Shown: positions 25,169 through 34,008, counted from the first letter of the stretch. The stretch: 40,618 nt of DNA from Alphaproteobacteria bacterium (GCA_024279045.1 JAJRRZ010000245.1:1-40618); one strand, 5' to 3'. Translations and numbers: made by a program. The notes: generated by a model not told the origin, from the sequence alone.

Positions 25169-25197
25169 TTGACACGCGCGAAGACGAAAATTAGAAT
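25169..25197 (+). promoter_or_regulatory. Sigma-70-like promoter on the plus strand
   Basis: TTGACA (25169-25174) and TAGAAT (25192-25197) are exactly 17 bases apart: a perfect -35 box and a near-perfect -10 box in an AT-rich patch. The region downstream on this strand holds no credible gene, only the reverse of the transglycosylase and fliK. A transcript from here would be antisense to both. Confidence 0.45.
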
Positions 25198-25301
25198 TCT
25201 TAAAATTCTTGATTCGTTTCATGTTTGTTCTCTAAATTTTCGCTAAAGCCAACCATGCCAGGCACCGCTGGAACTGGCGCATGGTAATGGAATACACTCT
25301 G

Positions 25302-25913
25302 CTATTTGCGGCAGAAGGATCGTGCGGTGGGGGTCCAGCGGCCAAAGCCGGAAGCCACCAGATTGCGAATCACTGCACAGACATAACGCTTCTGTGCCGG
25401 ATCGTTGTTTGGCCCGGCATGGTAACGCGCCGCCGCCATTGTCCAGCTTCCTTCGCGGCGACGCAATCTCTTCAGCAAGCGCGCGGCATAATCCACATTA
25501 CGGGCCGGGTCGAGCATTTCCTCCACCGAGCCGAAACGTGCCCCATGATAGTGGTGATTGATCTGCATGCAGCCCAGGTCGATCAGCCGCTTGCCTTGCG
25601 CACGGGCGCGGCGAAACTCGAGCAATGCCGCCACCCGGCTGGTGGCGAATACCGTGCGTCCATGGATGTTCAGCGCCCACGGATGCAATTTGCCACGCCG
25701 TCCTGTTTCTGTCAGACCGATGGCATAGAGCATCCCCAGTGGCACACCATGGCGCTTTGCAGCCGCTGCCATGTAGCGCTCGCACACGCCACCCCGTGGG
25801 CTGGCCGAAACCGGCACCGCCGCGGCAACCGCCAGCATGCTACAGATACACAGCGCCCTTGCCAGCTTCAGCGGCGATGTCGCCTTCTTCCATCCTGCCC
25901 GTAGCAGTTTCAT
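25302..25913 (-). CDS. Flagellar lytic transglycosylase
   Basis: Protein of 203 residues with a basic start, a hydrophobic signal segment (about 17-33) and a likely cut after VSAS-type residues near 38. The rest is an SLT fold: catalytic glutamate E69 in AIGLTETG, GCMQINHHYHG at 114-124 (GLMQIN motif) and AARYHAG at 161-167. It should cut cell wall glycan so the rod can pass. This fits the lack of a muramidase half in the rod-binding protein at 14436. Two ATGs lie six bases apart; the inner one (25913) has the better spacing to GGGGGAC. Its first 74 bases overlap the end of fliK in another frame. Confidence 0.87.
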   Translation of the reverse strand: MKLLRAGWKKATSPLKLARALCICSMLAVAAAVPVSASPRGGVCERYMAAAAKRHGVPLGMLYAIGLTETGRRGKLHPWALNIHGRTVFATSRVAALLEFRRARAQGKRLIDLGCMQINHHYHGARFGSVEEMLDPARNVDYAARLLKRLRRREGSWTMAAARYHAGPNNDPAQKRYVCAVIRNLVASGFGRWTPTARSFCRK

Positions 25914-27363
25914 CAGCATGTCCCCCGTCGTGCCGTGGCGAGTGTGTGTTGCCGCCACCGTCCTGCCGGGCGAATTCCTGCATCCCCTGCCCTGCTCCAC
26001 CGGCGGCTCCCTGTCCATGCGCAGGCACGCCCTGTTGCGATATGCCCGTAGCGGATGCAGCATCCACCACCACACGCACCACGGCTTGCGCCACCCCCGC
26101 ATCCTGTGCCCTGATGCGCCGCTCCAGTTGTTCGATGCCCTCGCGCAAGTGCTCCACCATGCGCTGATCCGGCACCCTGATGTCGATTTGCAACCGGCCA
26201 CCGGACAGACTCAATTGCGCATTCACCGTGCCAAGGCTGGCTGGATGCAGTTGAATTTCCAGCTTCTGCACCACCTTGGCGCCGGGCTGCCGCATTCCCG
26301 TCGAAGACAACAGTGCCGCCATTCCCTCGTCCTGAATTGCCTGCAACACTTGCCTGGAAGCCCCGCTCCATGCACCTTGGCCGCCTTCCGCTCCATTGGC
26401 AGACATGGCCACCAACGGTGGCAGGAACTGCTGGCGCGATCCCTGCACCACCTGCACCGGCATCTCCTGCATCGCGCCTCCCTGCGGTGCACCATCCTTC
26501 AGCAACATCTGCCGCACCAGGCCGGCGCCACCTCGCCTCCGCGGCTGCACCACCTGCCCGCCCTCGCGCAACAGAGTGGAATTCTGTTGATCGTCCGCAG
26601 CAGCCATACCATCTGTTGGCAACAATGTTGCTGCCGCTGCCGCCCGCTTCTGCCAACCACCGGCGCTACCTTGCGCCACAGGATCACGCACCCGCCCATC
26701 CTCTCGCCAGACCGCTTGCGGTTGCCCGCCGGCAAGCCTGCCCGACTTCACCACCAGCGACTGTGCTTCTGACTGCACTCCAATGGCCAACGCCACGGCA
26801 ACCACAACCTCTTCCTGCGCCACTGGAGCATCTGCGTCTGGCACCATCGGCATACTTGGCAGCAATGACGCATCATCGGCAGGCAGGGGCTGCCTGTCCG
26901 CCAACATGGCTGACCGTACACGTAGTGGCTGCACTGCCTCCTCTTCCGCCAGGATGGCTGTTGCACGAGGCATGTCAGTTTTCACCGTTGCTGCTGCAAT
27001 GCGTACCGACACATCTGGCAATGGAGTGCCTTCACCCAAACGCCCTGCTTCGCCATTGCCGGAAAACTTGTCGCTTTGAGAATCTGAAGCATCATTACCC
27101 ATCTTTCGCTCGATGCGCTCCAGCACCGCAACATGATCATCCCCATTGGCAACAACCGGCATATCCACATTGTCCGCCGAATCCCCCTGCGCCACGGCTC
27201 TTGCCTCGGATTCCGCCGCGCCTGGTTCACTCAACAGGGTACGCAGGAAGGTCTCCCCTCCCTCCTGCCCAGAAGATGCAGCAGTCTCCCGCGCCGTCTG
27301 CCTGTGTGTAAAACGCGCCATGGAGGGCGGAATGGCTGCATCCGCTTGCAGTCCCGGTTTCAT
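25840..27363 (-). CDS. fliK: FliK-like hook-length control protein
   Basis: Protein of 507 residues. The first 340 are a long, flexible, low-complexity ruler region. Residues about 362-435 are the conserved C-terminal hook domain (KLEIQLHPASLGTVNAQLSL, GRLQIDIRVPD), which triggers the FlhB switch at the right hook length. In rhizobia the gene after motB and motC was first named motD and is now seen as FliK; the order here (motB-motC-fliK) is the same. It shares ATGA with motC at 27360 and overlaps the transglycosylase gene at its end. Confidence 0.9.
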   Translation of the reverse strand: MKPGLQADAAIPPSMARFTHRQTARETAASSGQEGGETFLRTLLSEPGAAESEARAVAQGDSADNVDMPVVANGDDHVAVLERIERKMGNDASDSQSDKFSGNGEAGRLGEGTPLPDVSVRIAAATVKTDMPRATAILAEEEAVQPLRVRSAMLADRQPLPADDASLLPSMPMVPDADAPVAQEEVVVAVALAIGVQSEAQSLVVKSGRLAGGQPQAVWREDGRVRDPVAQGSAGGWQKRAAAAATLLPTDGMAAADDQQNSTLLREGGQVVQPRRRGGAGLVRQMLLKDGAPQGGAMQEMPVQVVQGSRQQFLPPLVAMSANGAEGGQGAWSGASRQVLQAIQDEGMAALLSSTGMRQPGAKVVQKLEIQLHPASLGTVNAQLSLSGGRLQIDIRVPDQRMVEHLREGIEQLERRIRAQDAGVAQAVVRVVVDAASATGISQQGVPAHGQGAAGGAGQGMQEFARQDGGGNTHSPRHDGGHADETATGRMEEGDIAAEAGKGAVYL

Positions 27364-28541
27364 GGCTGTTCTCCCAACAATGTCTCGATACCGGCAACAG
27401 CAACTTTTGCGCGGGTGATGACAGGCAATTCCTCATCCCTGCCATCATCACCGTGCGCCTCCTCGCTTGCCCCGGCCTTGCGCGATACTGGCATGATTTT
27501 CGGCTCATCGAGAATGGCTCGCCCCACCAGCCACGCAGCACGGCGCAACCGCCTGTCGCGCTCATCCAGCAATGCCGTATCGATCCTTCGCAGCACATCG
27601 AGCACGCCCCCTGGCTCGGGCATGGCCACTTGCGCCGCTGCACGCCACATACGCACCCGAGCCTCATATGCCTGTGCACGAATCTTGAGCGCCAGCGCCT
27701 TGTCCGATGCCAGCGCTGCCAAGTCATGCTTGCCGGCAATGACCGCACCTCGCGCCACCGCCGCCAGCAACAATGCCTGCTCACGCTTTTTCAGCCTCTT
27801 CAGCAAAGGCAGCAGCGTGTTCAGCGGACGCTTCTCCGGCCCATAGTCAAGCCGCACCAGCAACCACGCTGCCCGCTGCAAGAAGTCCTTCAGATAACGC
27901 GATGACGCAAACCGTCGCAGATAGGCCATTGCCAGCCGCTCGAACTCTTCGACCTCACCTTCATGCCCGGCCAGGAACAGCGCACGGCGCAAGGCGGCCT
28001 CCTCCAGCAATGTGCCGGGCCGCAGCAGCCGCACACGGGCCAGCATGCGCAGCGCCCCGCGTGGACTGGCCGAGGCCCTCAGTTCCGCCTTCACCAACAG
28101 CAGCTGCGCCTGCCCTATCCAGCCCAGTTTCGTTTCATCCACCCCCTGCAATTTTGACCACGCCAGCCCGTTGCGTCCTTCCACGTAGGCCACTGCCCCT
28201 TCCAGCGCACCTTCCGGCAGGGCCACCTGCATACTGCGCTGCAGCATTCCGCGCACCACTTCCGGGTTGCCGCCGCTCAACAGCCATGCCAGCAATGCCT
28301 CGGCGTTGCGAGGCTCAGCCCAGACGCCCTCAGGCAAGAGGGCAAACACCTCCCCCATGTGGCGCAACAAACGCGCCTGGATACGCCAGGCCGCCTCGTC
28401 GCCCTGCACCATCCTGTCCTGCAGGCTGAACAACGCCTGCACATAACGCCAAGGTGTTAACGGATCCGCCGCCCTGCCTGGCAAAGGCAACACCAACAGC
28501 ACGGCCAACATAGCCAGCAATGCCTTCTTCCTCCAGCTCAT
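27360..28541 (-). CDS. motC: MotC, periplasmic motor protein
   Basis: Protein of 393 residues with a signal peptide (basic start, then LLAMLAVLLVLPLPGRAAD, cut near 25). The rest is helical and lacks membrane segments. MotC is known from Sinorhizobium, where it is periplasmic and works with MotB to run the motor. Its segments ADPLTPWRYVQALFSLQDRMVQGD and ASPRGALRMLARVRLLRPGTLLEEAALRR (each quoted in part) are typical. The ATG at 28541 shares one base with the motB stop (TGATG); a GTG one codon upstream is also open. The pair with motB and the absence of this gene outside rhizobia support the call. Confidence 0.88.
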   Translation of the reverse strand: MSWRKKALLAMLAVLLVLPLPGRAADPLTPWRYVQALFSLQDRMVQGDEAAWRIQARLLRHMGEVFALLPEGVWAEPRNAEALLAWLLSGGNPEVVRGMLQRSMQVALPEGALEGAVAYVEGRNGLAWSKLQGVDETKLGWIGQAQLLLVKAELRASASPRGALRMLARVRLLRPGTLLEEAALRRALFLAGHEGEVEEFERLAMAYLRRFASSRYLKDFLQRAAWLLVRLDYGPEKRPLNTLLPLLKRLKKREQALLLAAVARGAVIAGKHDLAALASDKALALKIRAQAYEARVRMWRAAAQVAMPEPGGVLDVLRRIDTALLDERDRRLRRAAWLVGRAILDEPKIMPVSRKAGASEEAHGDDGRDEELPVITRAKVAVAGIETLLGEQP

Positions 28542-29914
28542 CACCGCGCGGCCTCCATATTTTTCCTCGCAGCTTTCTTCGCGGCACCCTGTTTCCTTTT
28601 CGCTGCTGCCGGTGAATTCGATTTGCCAGCAGCACCCATGAGCAGTATCTCGATGCGCCGGTTCTTCGCCGCCAGCGGATGGGCCGGGTCGGCCAGTGAA
28701 CGATCGGCATGCCCTTCCACCCGCACAATGCGCCGCGCATCGACGCCACCGCGCAACAACATGTAACGCGCCATGTGCGCCCGCGCCGTTGACAGCCGCC
28801 AGTTGTCGTAATGGGCATTGCGGAATGGCCGAGCATCGGTATGGCCACGGATCACGATGGCGCCGGGCCGTCGCTTCAGAATGCGCGCGATTTGCTCCAA
28901 GAAGCGCACCGTCTGTGGCCGCGGACGTGCCGAGCCGACATCGAACATGCCGAATCCCTTCCTGTCCGTCAGCGAGATGAGAATGCCCTCCGTAATGCGC
29001 CTGACCGTTACTGCCGGCAGTTTTGCCGCTTCTCCAGCAGCCATTGTCCTCTTGATGGCATTCCGGATCTCCTTCACCGCCTCACCTTGCATGTCCGATT
29101 GCCCACCTCGCGACCCCTCACGCTGCTGCTGGACAGTTTGCACCGCCTGCTGCTGTCTCTGCTGCCTTGCTGCCACCTGCCCTCCCTTTACTTCCGGTTC
29201 CACCGAGGTGGCCATGGCGGGGTGAGGTCTGTCATCTCCCTTGTGGGCACGCTTCTGCCCGGCCATCATGCTGTCGCGCTGTTGCCTGGCATCTTCCTGC
29301 ACTGCTTCGGGCGCCTCCTGCGGCAGAATTTGTTCCAGACTCTCCCAGCTGCGCGGCGAAAACGGATCACGAAACTCCTCGCCCCCGGCTGCCCCCAGCG
29401 CCCGCGGCTTGGCCAGTGGTCGCGCGGAGCCTTTCAGCAGATCGGGAGCGCCACCGGCAATCTTGTCCAGCGTGCGTAACGGATCACGAAACAGATCACT
29501 TTCCGGAATGTCGCCGCCGCTGAAATAGGTAGCCGGGCCACGCTTGCGCTCCATGTACTTTTGCTTGTCGTCGAAGGCATTGGCCGGGCTTTCGTTGGAG
29601 CGCGCCGTGGCCTCCGACTTCAACTCCCTGTTCTCCACATCGCCACTGGAGCTGTCCTTGTTCTCCTGCAAACCGCGCGGATTGGTGGTAGTGTCCACCA
29701 GTTTCACTGGATTGAAGTAACTGGCCACCTGCGAGCGAGTTTCCTCATTGGCTGCATTGATCAGCCACATCACTAGGAAGAAGGCCATCATCGCCGTCAT
29801 GAAATCGGCATAAGCCACTTTCCAGACGCCACCGTGGTGGCAGTCATCGCCGTTGCGCTTGCGCCGCACAATGACGATCTCGCAAGGCTCCGAACCCTCT
29901 TCCTTCTTGCTCAT
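28541..29914 (-). CDS. motB: MotB, stator protein
   Basis: Protein of 457 residues, long as in rhizobia. One membrane segment (about 34-53, AYADFMTAMMAFFLVMWL) holds the proton-carrying aspartate D37. A plug and long linker of about 220 residues follow. The OmpA-like wall-binding domain is near the C terminus (VIRGHTDARPF, then WRLSTARAHMARYML, then VRVEGHADR). MotB pairs with MotA, MotC and MotE. It overlaps fliH by ATGA at 29911. In this cluster motA sits 19 kb away with the C-ring genes. Confidence 0.95.
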   Translation of the reverse strand: MSKKEEGSEPCEIVIVRRKRNGDDCHHGGVWKVAYADFMTAMMAFFLVMWLINAANEETRSQVASYFNPVKLVDTTTNPRGLQENKDSSSGDVENRELKSEATARSNESPANAFDDKQKYMERKRGPATYFSGGDIPESDLFRDPLRTLDKIAGGAPDLLKGSARPLAKPRALGAAGGEEFRDPFSPRSWESLEQILPQEAPEAVQEDARQQRDSMMAGQKRAHKGDDRPHPAMATSVEPEVKGGQVAARQQRQQQAVQTVQQQREGSRGGQSDMQGEAVKEIRNAIKRTMAAGEAAKLPAVTVRRITEGILISLTDRKGFGMFDVGSARPRPQTVRFLEQIARILKRRPGAIVIRGHTDARPFRNAHYDNWRLSTARAHMARYMLLRGGVDARRIVRVEGHADRSLADPAHPLAAKNRRIEILLMGAAGKSNSPAAAKRKQGAAKKAARKNMEAAR

Positions 29915-30570
29915 CGGGCTGTATCCCGTTCATCCTGCGTATCAGCCGCATCAGACCCGCCCAACGCCTTGGCCAGCCATTCCCGCAAACGTGTCTCCAC
30001 CACCGTGCCGTCCACATGGGCTACCAGTTCCACCGCACATTCGTCCGGCTCCACCACCAGCCGCGGCCCGTCCTCACCAAGCCGCTCACGCACGGCTTCG
30101 AGCAACGGCAGCGGCCCAGTCAAATGGACCTCAAGCGCCCCATCGCGCCCGGTCATCTCGCGCAGCGCCTTTTCCAGCCCGGCCAGCACCCGCCGCCGCG
30201 CAGCTTCTTCCAGCAAGGGCCGCAGTAACAACGCCAACCGCTCACCCAGCGCCTCCTCCAGCGCCACCAACCCTTCGTGCAGGCACGCCACCAGCTGCTC
30301 GCCCGTTTCCCGTTGACAGCGTTCCTCGCATTGGCGCAACGCCTCTGCATGTGCCTGTTGCAGTTGTGCACGCTCCTCGGCAAAGGCCGCCTCTGCCTCC
30401 TTCAATGCCTGGCGGCGTGCCTCCTCACGTGCACGCCGCAGCATTTCTTCGCTTGCTGGCTCGCCATTCGCCACGGCCACATCATCGTCGACGGCATCCA
30501 CCATCTCGTCAGGCAGTGCCTGGCCAAATTCCTGCAACGCCATCGCTGCCGGGATGATTCTGCCGCTCAT
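29911..30570 (-). CDS. fliH: FliH, export ATPase regulator
   Basis: Protein of 219 residues. FliH binds FliI and FliN and brings export substrates to the C ring. The centre is a long coiled coil of A/E/R-rich repeats (about 45-110: ARREALKEAEAA type), followed by a globular C-terminal part. ATG at 30570 overlaps the fliF stop (ATGA); this fixes the start over an in-frame ATG six codons upstream. Its place straight after fliF, ahead of motB, differs from the common fliF-fliG-fliH order because fliG is elsewhere. Sequence conservation is low in the family, so the call also relies on position. Confidence 0.82.
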   Translation of the reverse strand: MSGRIIPAAMALQEFGQALPDEMVDAVDDDVAVANGEPASEEMLRRAREEARRQALKEAEAAFAEERAQLQQAHAEALRQCEERCQRETGEQLVACLHEGLVALEEALGERLALLLRPLLEEAARRRVLAGLEKALREMTGRDGALEVHLTGPLPLLEAVRERLGEDGPRLVVEPDECAVELVAHVDGTVVETRLREWLAKALGGSDAADTQDERDTAR

Positions 30571-32252
30571 GCCCCTTCCCTCAGCCATTCGCGTATCACA
30601 TTGGCCGCCTGCTTCTCGTCATAGTCGATGATCTTGCGCAGCTTGTTCAGCGGGCGCTGCGCGTCATCGCCCAGTTGCGCCAGATCAGGCTCCGGCACCT
30701 GCTCCATTCCATCTGCGCCCTCGCCCGTCCCTTGCCCTTGCGGCAGGGGGATGCGCGCCTCCTGCCCCGGCAACATTGCCCCCTCCTGAACCGCCGCCTC
30801 GTCCACAATGCTGGCCTGCGCTTCGGCCATATCCGCCGCACCCTGCTCCGGCGCAACATTCAGCAACCGCAGCGCTGGCCGCACCCCCAGCCACACCAGC
30901 ATGAACACCGCCACCAGCACCGCCAGCGACTGGATCATCACCGGCGCAATCTTCATGGCGTATTCCGCCAGGCCCGGCCCCTCCACCGGTGGCAAAGGCT
31001 GCTTCGACTGGATGAAGTCCACCGCCAGCACCTTCACCTGATCGCCGCGCTTCGCGCTCATGCCGGCGGCAGTACGAACCAACGCGGCAATCTGCTCCTG
31101 CTGTTGCTCAAGGTCAGCATCGCTCAACTTGCGGCCCAGCACCGTTTCCAGGGCCTGGCGGTTGACCACCACGGCGATGGACAGCCTGGCAATGTCGTAG
31201 CCGTCGCTGATGGTACGCACACGGCGGGTATTGATCTCGTAGTTGGTCAACCGCTCCTTGCGCTCACGCTGTTCCTTGTTGCTGTTGGCCGCACTGCCAC
31301 CCTTCTCCGTTTCGGGAATTTCCTGATCCAGCGAGACGGAACCGGCACTGCTGGAAGTGCTGGCCAGAGTCTTTTCCTTGATGTCTCGCACCGAGCGCTC
31401 CACCCTCGAGGCCGGGTCGAATATGGTTTCGCTGGTATCGCGCTTGTCGGTATTCAACCGCACCGATACCGATACCTGAAAGTTGCCCGTACCCAGATAG
31501 GGCATCAGCGTGCCCTGCACATTCTGGCGGATGAAGTGCGAAACATTGCGCTCCAGCTCCACCAGGCGGCGCGGCGCGGCCACCTCGCGGTCGTCGCCAC
31601 TGGCCAGCAGCGAGCCGGCGGTATCCATCACATTCACCCGGCCAATGGCCAACCCGGGCACTGCGCCCGCCACCAGATAGCGGATGGCATCCGCCGTTTC
31701 CTTCTGAAAGGCCGCATCGGTACGCACCAGCACCGAAGCCGACGGACGTTCCAGACCTTGCCGGAAACTGTTTCGCCTAGGCAGGACAATATGCACCCGC
31801 GCCGCCTTCACGCCGGCAAAATTCTGAATTGTGCGCGCCAGTTCGCCTTCCAGCGCACGGATCAGCGTTACCTTCTGCATGAAGGAAGTCAGCCCCAGCG
31901 CACCAATATTGTCGAACAGCTCGTAACCGGCGCGCGAGGAGCGCGGCAGTCCCTTTTCCGCCAGCAGCATGCGTGCCCGCGCCGCCTCGCCATAGGCCAC
32001 CTTCACCGCCTTGCCGTCCTCGCTGACATCATAGCGGATGCGTGCCTCGCCCAGCGCCGCGCCGATGGCCGTAACGTCGCGTGGCGTCAGGCCGGTGTAG
32101 AGCACCTCGAAGGCCGGGCGCGACAACATGTAACCCGCCACCACTACGGCCAGCACCGTCAGTGCGCCAGCCAGCCCCAGAGCCAGCAGCCGCCGCGGCC
32201 CCAGCGCGGCCAGGTTCTGTTGCAGGCGGAAGAGATTGTCGCGCCAGTCCAT
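30567..32252 (-). CDS. fliF: FliF, MS-ring protein
   Basis: Protein of 561 residues, normal length. FliF makes the membrane ring that carries the C ring and export gate. Membrane segments are at about 22-44 and near 440-462. The ring-building domains lie between (YTGLTPRDVTAIGAAL, GYELFDNIGALGLTSFMQKV, RALEGELARTI, VHIVLPRR). The last residues (LNKLRKIIDYDEKQAANVIREWL) are the FliG-binding end. The ATG at 32252 is the family start (MDWRDN). The frame upstream is open but not conserved. It heads a coupled row fliF-fliH-motB-motC-fliK. Confidence 0.96.
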   Translation of the reverse strand: MDWRDNLFRLQQNLAALGPRRLLALGLAGALTVLAVVVAGYMLSRPAFEVLYTGLTPRDVTAIGAALGEARIRYDVSEDGKAVKVAYGEAARARMLLAEKGLPRSSRAGYELFDNIGALGLTSFMQKVTLIRALEGELARTIQNFAGVKAARVHIVLPRRNSFRQGLERPSASVLVRTDAAFQKETADAIRYLVAGAVPGLAIGRVNVMDTAGSLLASGDDREVAAPRRLVELERNVSHFIRQNVQGTLMPYLGTGNFQVSVSVRLNTDKRDTSETIFDPASRVERSVRDIKEKTLASTSSSAGSVSLDQEIPETEKGGSAANSNKEQRERKERLTNYEINTRRVRTISDGYDIARLSIAVVVNRQALETVLGRKLSDADLEQQQEQIAALVRTAAGMSAKRGDQVKVLAVDFIQSKQPLPPVEGPGLAEYAMKIAPVMIQSLAVLVAVFMLVWLGVRPALRLLNVAPEQGAADMAEAQASIVDEAAVQEGAMLPGQEARIPLPQGQGTGEGADGMEQVPEPDLAQLGDDAQRPLNKLRKIIDYDEKQAANVIREWLREGA

Positions 32253-32354
32253 GAATGAACCCCGTGCAGGAGGTTGGCCTGTTCCACCTTGGTTGATGCC
32301 GCACCAATCTTGCGCGAAGGTTGCTCGCACCGGACCGCCTGCACCACCACGGAC

Positions 32355-32384
32355 AAAAAAGCCGCGACCCTGCTGGGCCGCGGC
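32355..32384 (-). terminator. Rho-independent terminator in fliF leader
   Basis: On the minus strand GCCGCG pairs with CGCGGC across a loop of about 12 bases and is followed by six Ts. This is the best terminator in the window. It lies about 100 bases upstream of the fliF ATG and 475 bases after the flagellin stop. Confidence 0.75.
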
Positions 32385-32650
32385 AAGTTGCAGTGAGTGT
32401 GGGAGCCGGCTGCCGGACCTCGCCGCGCAGGCAAGCTTGCAAGACTTGCCGATGACGTGATCCGCCACTTTTCCGGAGTGTGCGCTCGGAAAAATACCGG
32501 CGAATGATAAAGTGCTGTGCTGAAGCCTCCCTTTCTGACAAGGTTGCTGCAAGCATGCAGGATGAGAAAGCGGCCCTTCCCTGTTGGTAAACTGTCTGTA
32601 TTTCAAACGATTTCTGAAATTTCTGGAAGCAGCCACGGGGGCAGCGTTCT

Positions 32651-32670
32651 CCGAAGTTTGCAAACTCCGG
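32651..32670. promoter_or_regulatory. 20-bp palindrome, possible regulator site
   Basis: CCGAAGTTTG and CAAACTCCGG are complements with one mismatch, with no spacer. The place in the gap ahead of fliF fits a binding site for a dimeric activator or repressor such as the FtcR-type protein. I know no consensus to test against. Confidence 0.35.
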
Positions 32671-32833
32671 ATGCGAGGGGGAGAATACGCGGGAGTTCTG
32701 CGGGAGAACGCCGCTTCCCCGGGCTCCTTCTTCAGACCAGGCACCATGGCCCGGCGGGCACGGCCTACCCGTTCTCCGCGGGATGGGGGGCTTTCATCCG
32801 GCGGAGCAACAAGACGGGCCGATGAAGGGGTCA

Positions 32834-32853
32834 GGCGGCGTAATCATGCCGCC
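32834..32853 (-). terminator. Hairpin after flagellin gene
   Basis: GGCGGC and GCCGCC (32834-32839, 32848-32853) form a stem with an eight-base loop just seven bases after the flagellin stop codon. No strong T run follows, so it may protect the mRNA end as much as end transcription. Confidence 0.5.
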
Positions 32854-32859
32854 CGGCCA

Positions 32860-33783
32860 TTAGCGGAAGAGCGAGAGAATGGTCTGGCTGGAGGCGTTGG
32901 CAATGCTCAGCGCCTGCACGCCCAGCTGCTGCTGCGTCTGCAGCGCCTTCAACCGGGTGGACTCGGCATTCATGTCGGCATCCACCAACTGGCTGACACC
33001 GCGATCGATGGCATCCATCAGCGAGGCAATGAAATCGCTCTGCATCTCGATGCGCTTCTTGCCCGCGCCGAGATCGCTGGCCGCTGTGGTCATTGACGAG
33101 ATCGAGCTGTCCACCGCCTTGATGATGTCCTCCAGGTCGGTCAGATCGGCAGCGGCATCCGTCAGGCCGGAAATGTCCAGCGTTGCCACGGAGAACGTTG
33201 TGCCGCTGGTGGTGGTATACTGGGTATCCAGGATGCCGCTGGCCGTGGCATTGGCATCGAACAGCTTGATGTTGTCGATATTGATGCTGATGGTGCCGAT
33301 GGATACCCCCGTGCTGTCGCGGGTGAACGAAGCCACCACAGTCTTCGTGGCGTTGTAGCTGGCGGCGGAGGAATCCACGTTCAACCAGTTTTCGCCGGAG
33401 AACGAGGCCGACTTCGCGATGCTGGTCAGCTGATTCTGCAGTTCGTTGATTTCCGATTGAATCTTGCCGCGGTCGACACCCGGCTCACGGGCCGCCACCA
33501 GCTTGGCCTTGATCTCGGTAACCACCTCGATGGATTTTTCCAGCGCCGTGTAGGCAACATCCACCGTCGCCTTGCCCAGCCCCAGCGCATCGCGCACCGT
33601 GGCCAGGGCCTTGTTGTCCGAGCGCATGGTGGTGGCGATGGACCAATAAGCGGCATTGTCCGTGGCGGTAGCCACGCGATAGCCGGTGGAAATGCGGTTC
33701 TGTGTCTGCTCCAGTTCCTTGTTCGTCTGTGTGAGGGTCTGAAGCGCCGTCATGGCGGCGGCATTCGTCCGGATGCTGGACAT
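32860..33783 (-). CDS. fliC: Flagellin
   Basis: Protein of 307 residues: a short flagellin, nearly all conserved D0 and D1 with only a small variable centre (about 165-230). The start (MSSIRTNAAAMTALQTLTQTN, in part) and the end (STRLKALQTQQQLGVQALSIANASSQTILSLF in parts) are typical of alphaproteobacteria. AAGGAG sits before the ATG at 33783. It is the only flagellin gene in the window and stands alone between fliP and fliF. FlaF and FlbT, encoded at 19108-19958, probably set its expression. I used the general symbol fliC; rhizobial genes are often called fla. Confidence 0.95.
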   Translation of the reverse strand: MSSIRTNAAAMTALQTLTQTNKELEQTQNRISTGYRVATATDNAAYWSIATTMRSDNKALATVRDALGLGKATVDVAYTALEKSIEVVTEIKAKLVAAREPGVDRGKIQSEINELQNQLTSIAKSASFSGENWLNVDSSAASYNATKTVVASFTRDSTGVSIGTISINIDNIKLFDANATASGILDTQYTTTSGTTFSVATLDISGLTDAAADLTDLEDIIKAVDSSISSMTTAASDLGAGKKRIEMQSDFIASLMDAIDRGVSQLVDADMNAESTRLKALQTQQQLGVQALSIANASSQTILSLFR

Positions 33784-33918
33784 GCTTCTGCTCCTTGCTG
33801 AAATACCAATACTGCACTGTCGGGAGAAACATGTCGGACTCGCACCGACCATGACGAAGCGGCTTCATGCCTGCGAGGGAGCCTGGCTCGACCTCGTCTC
33901 GTCATGTCTTCGATGTCG

Positions 33919-33935
33919 CTGACGATAACTGTCAG
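33919..33935. promoter_or_regulatory. Inverted repeat upstream of flagellin
   Basis: CTGAC and GTCAG face each other across seven bases, in an AT-richer patch about 135 bases before the flagellin start. It could be a regulator site or a hairpin in the flagellin mRNA leader, where FlbT is known to act in Caulobacter. The link is a guess. Confidence 0.35.
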
Positions 33936-34008
33936 ATTCTAACAAATGGTAAACGCCGCACCTTGCATCAGCCCGTAACCCGGAGCCTTGGCCATCCTCC
34001 CGCCGCGC

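Larger units (their letters stand above)
32253..32859. other. 607-base gap between flagellin and fliF
   Basis: No protein with family features is encoded on either strand. The gap holds a terminator-like hairpin near the flagellin stop (32834-32853), a strong terminator 100 bases before fliF (32355-32384), a 20-bp palindrome (32651-32670), a perfect GCAAGCTTGC palindrome (32431-32440) and three copies of GTTCTCC or its complement (near 32646, 32704 and 32771). The promoter for fliF should be here. Confidence 0.55.

Noticed and set aside
25281..25904. Long plus-strand open frame (207 residues) downstream of the TTGACA promoter
   Set aside because: It is the reverse of the transglycosylase gene, has no family features and no ribosome site. 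The GC-rich code leaves many such open frames.
32253..32747. 165-residue N-terminal extension of fliF
   Set aside because: The frame is open but the residues match nothing in FliF, and a terminator and palindrome lie within it. The family start is at 32252.
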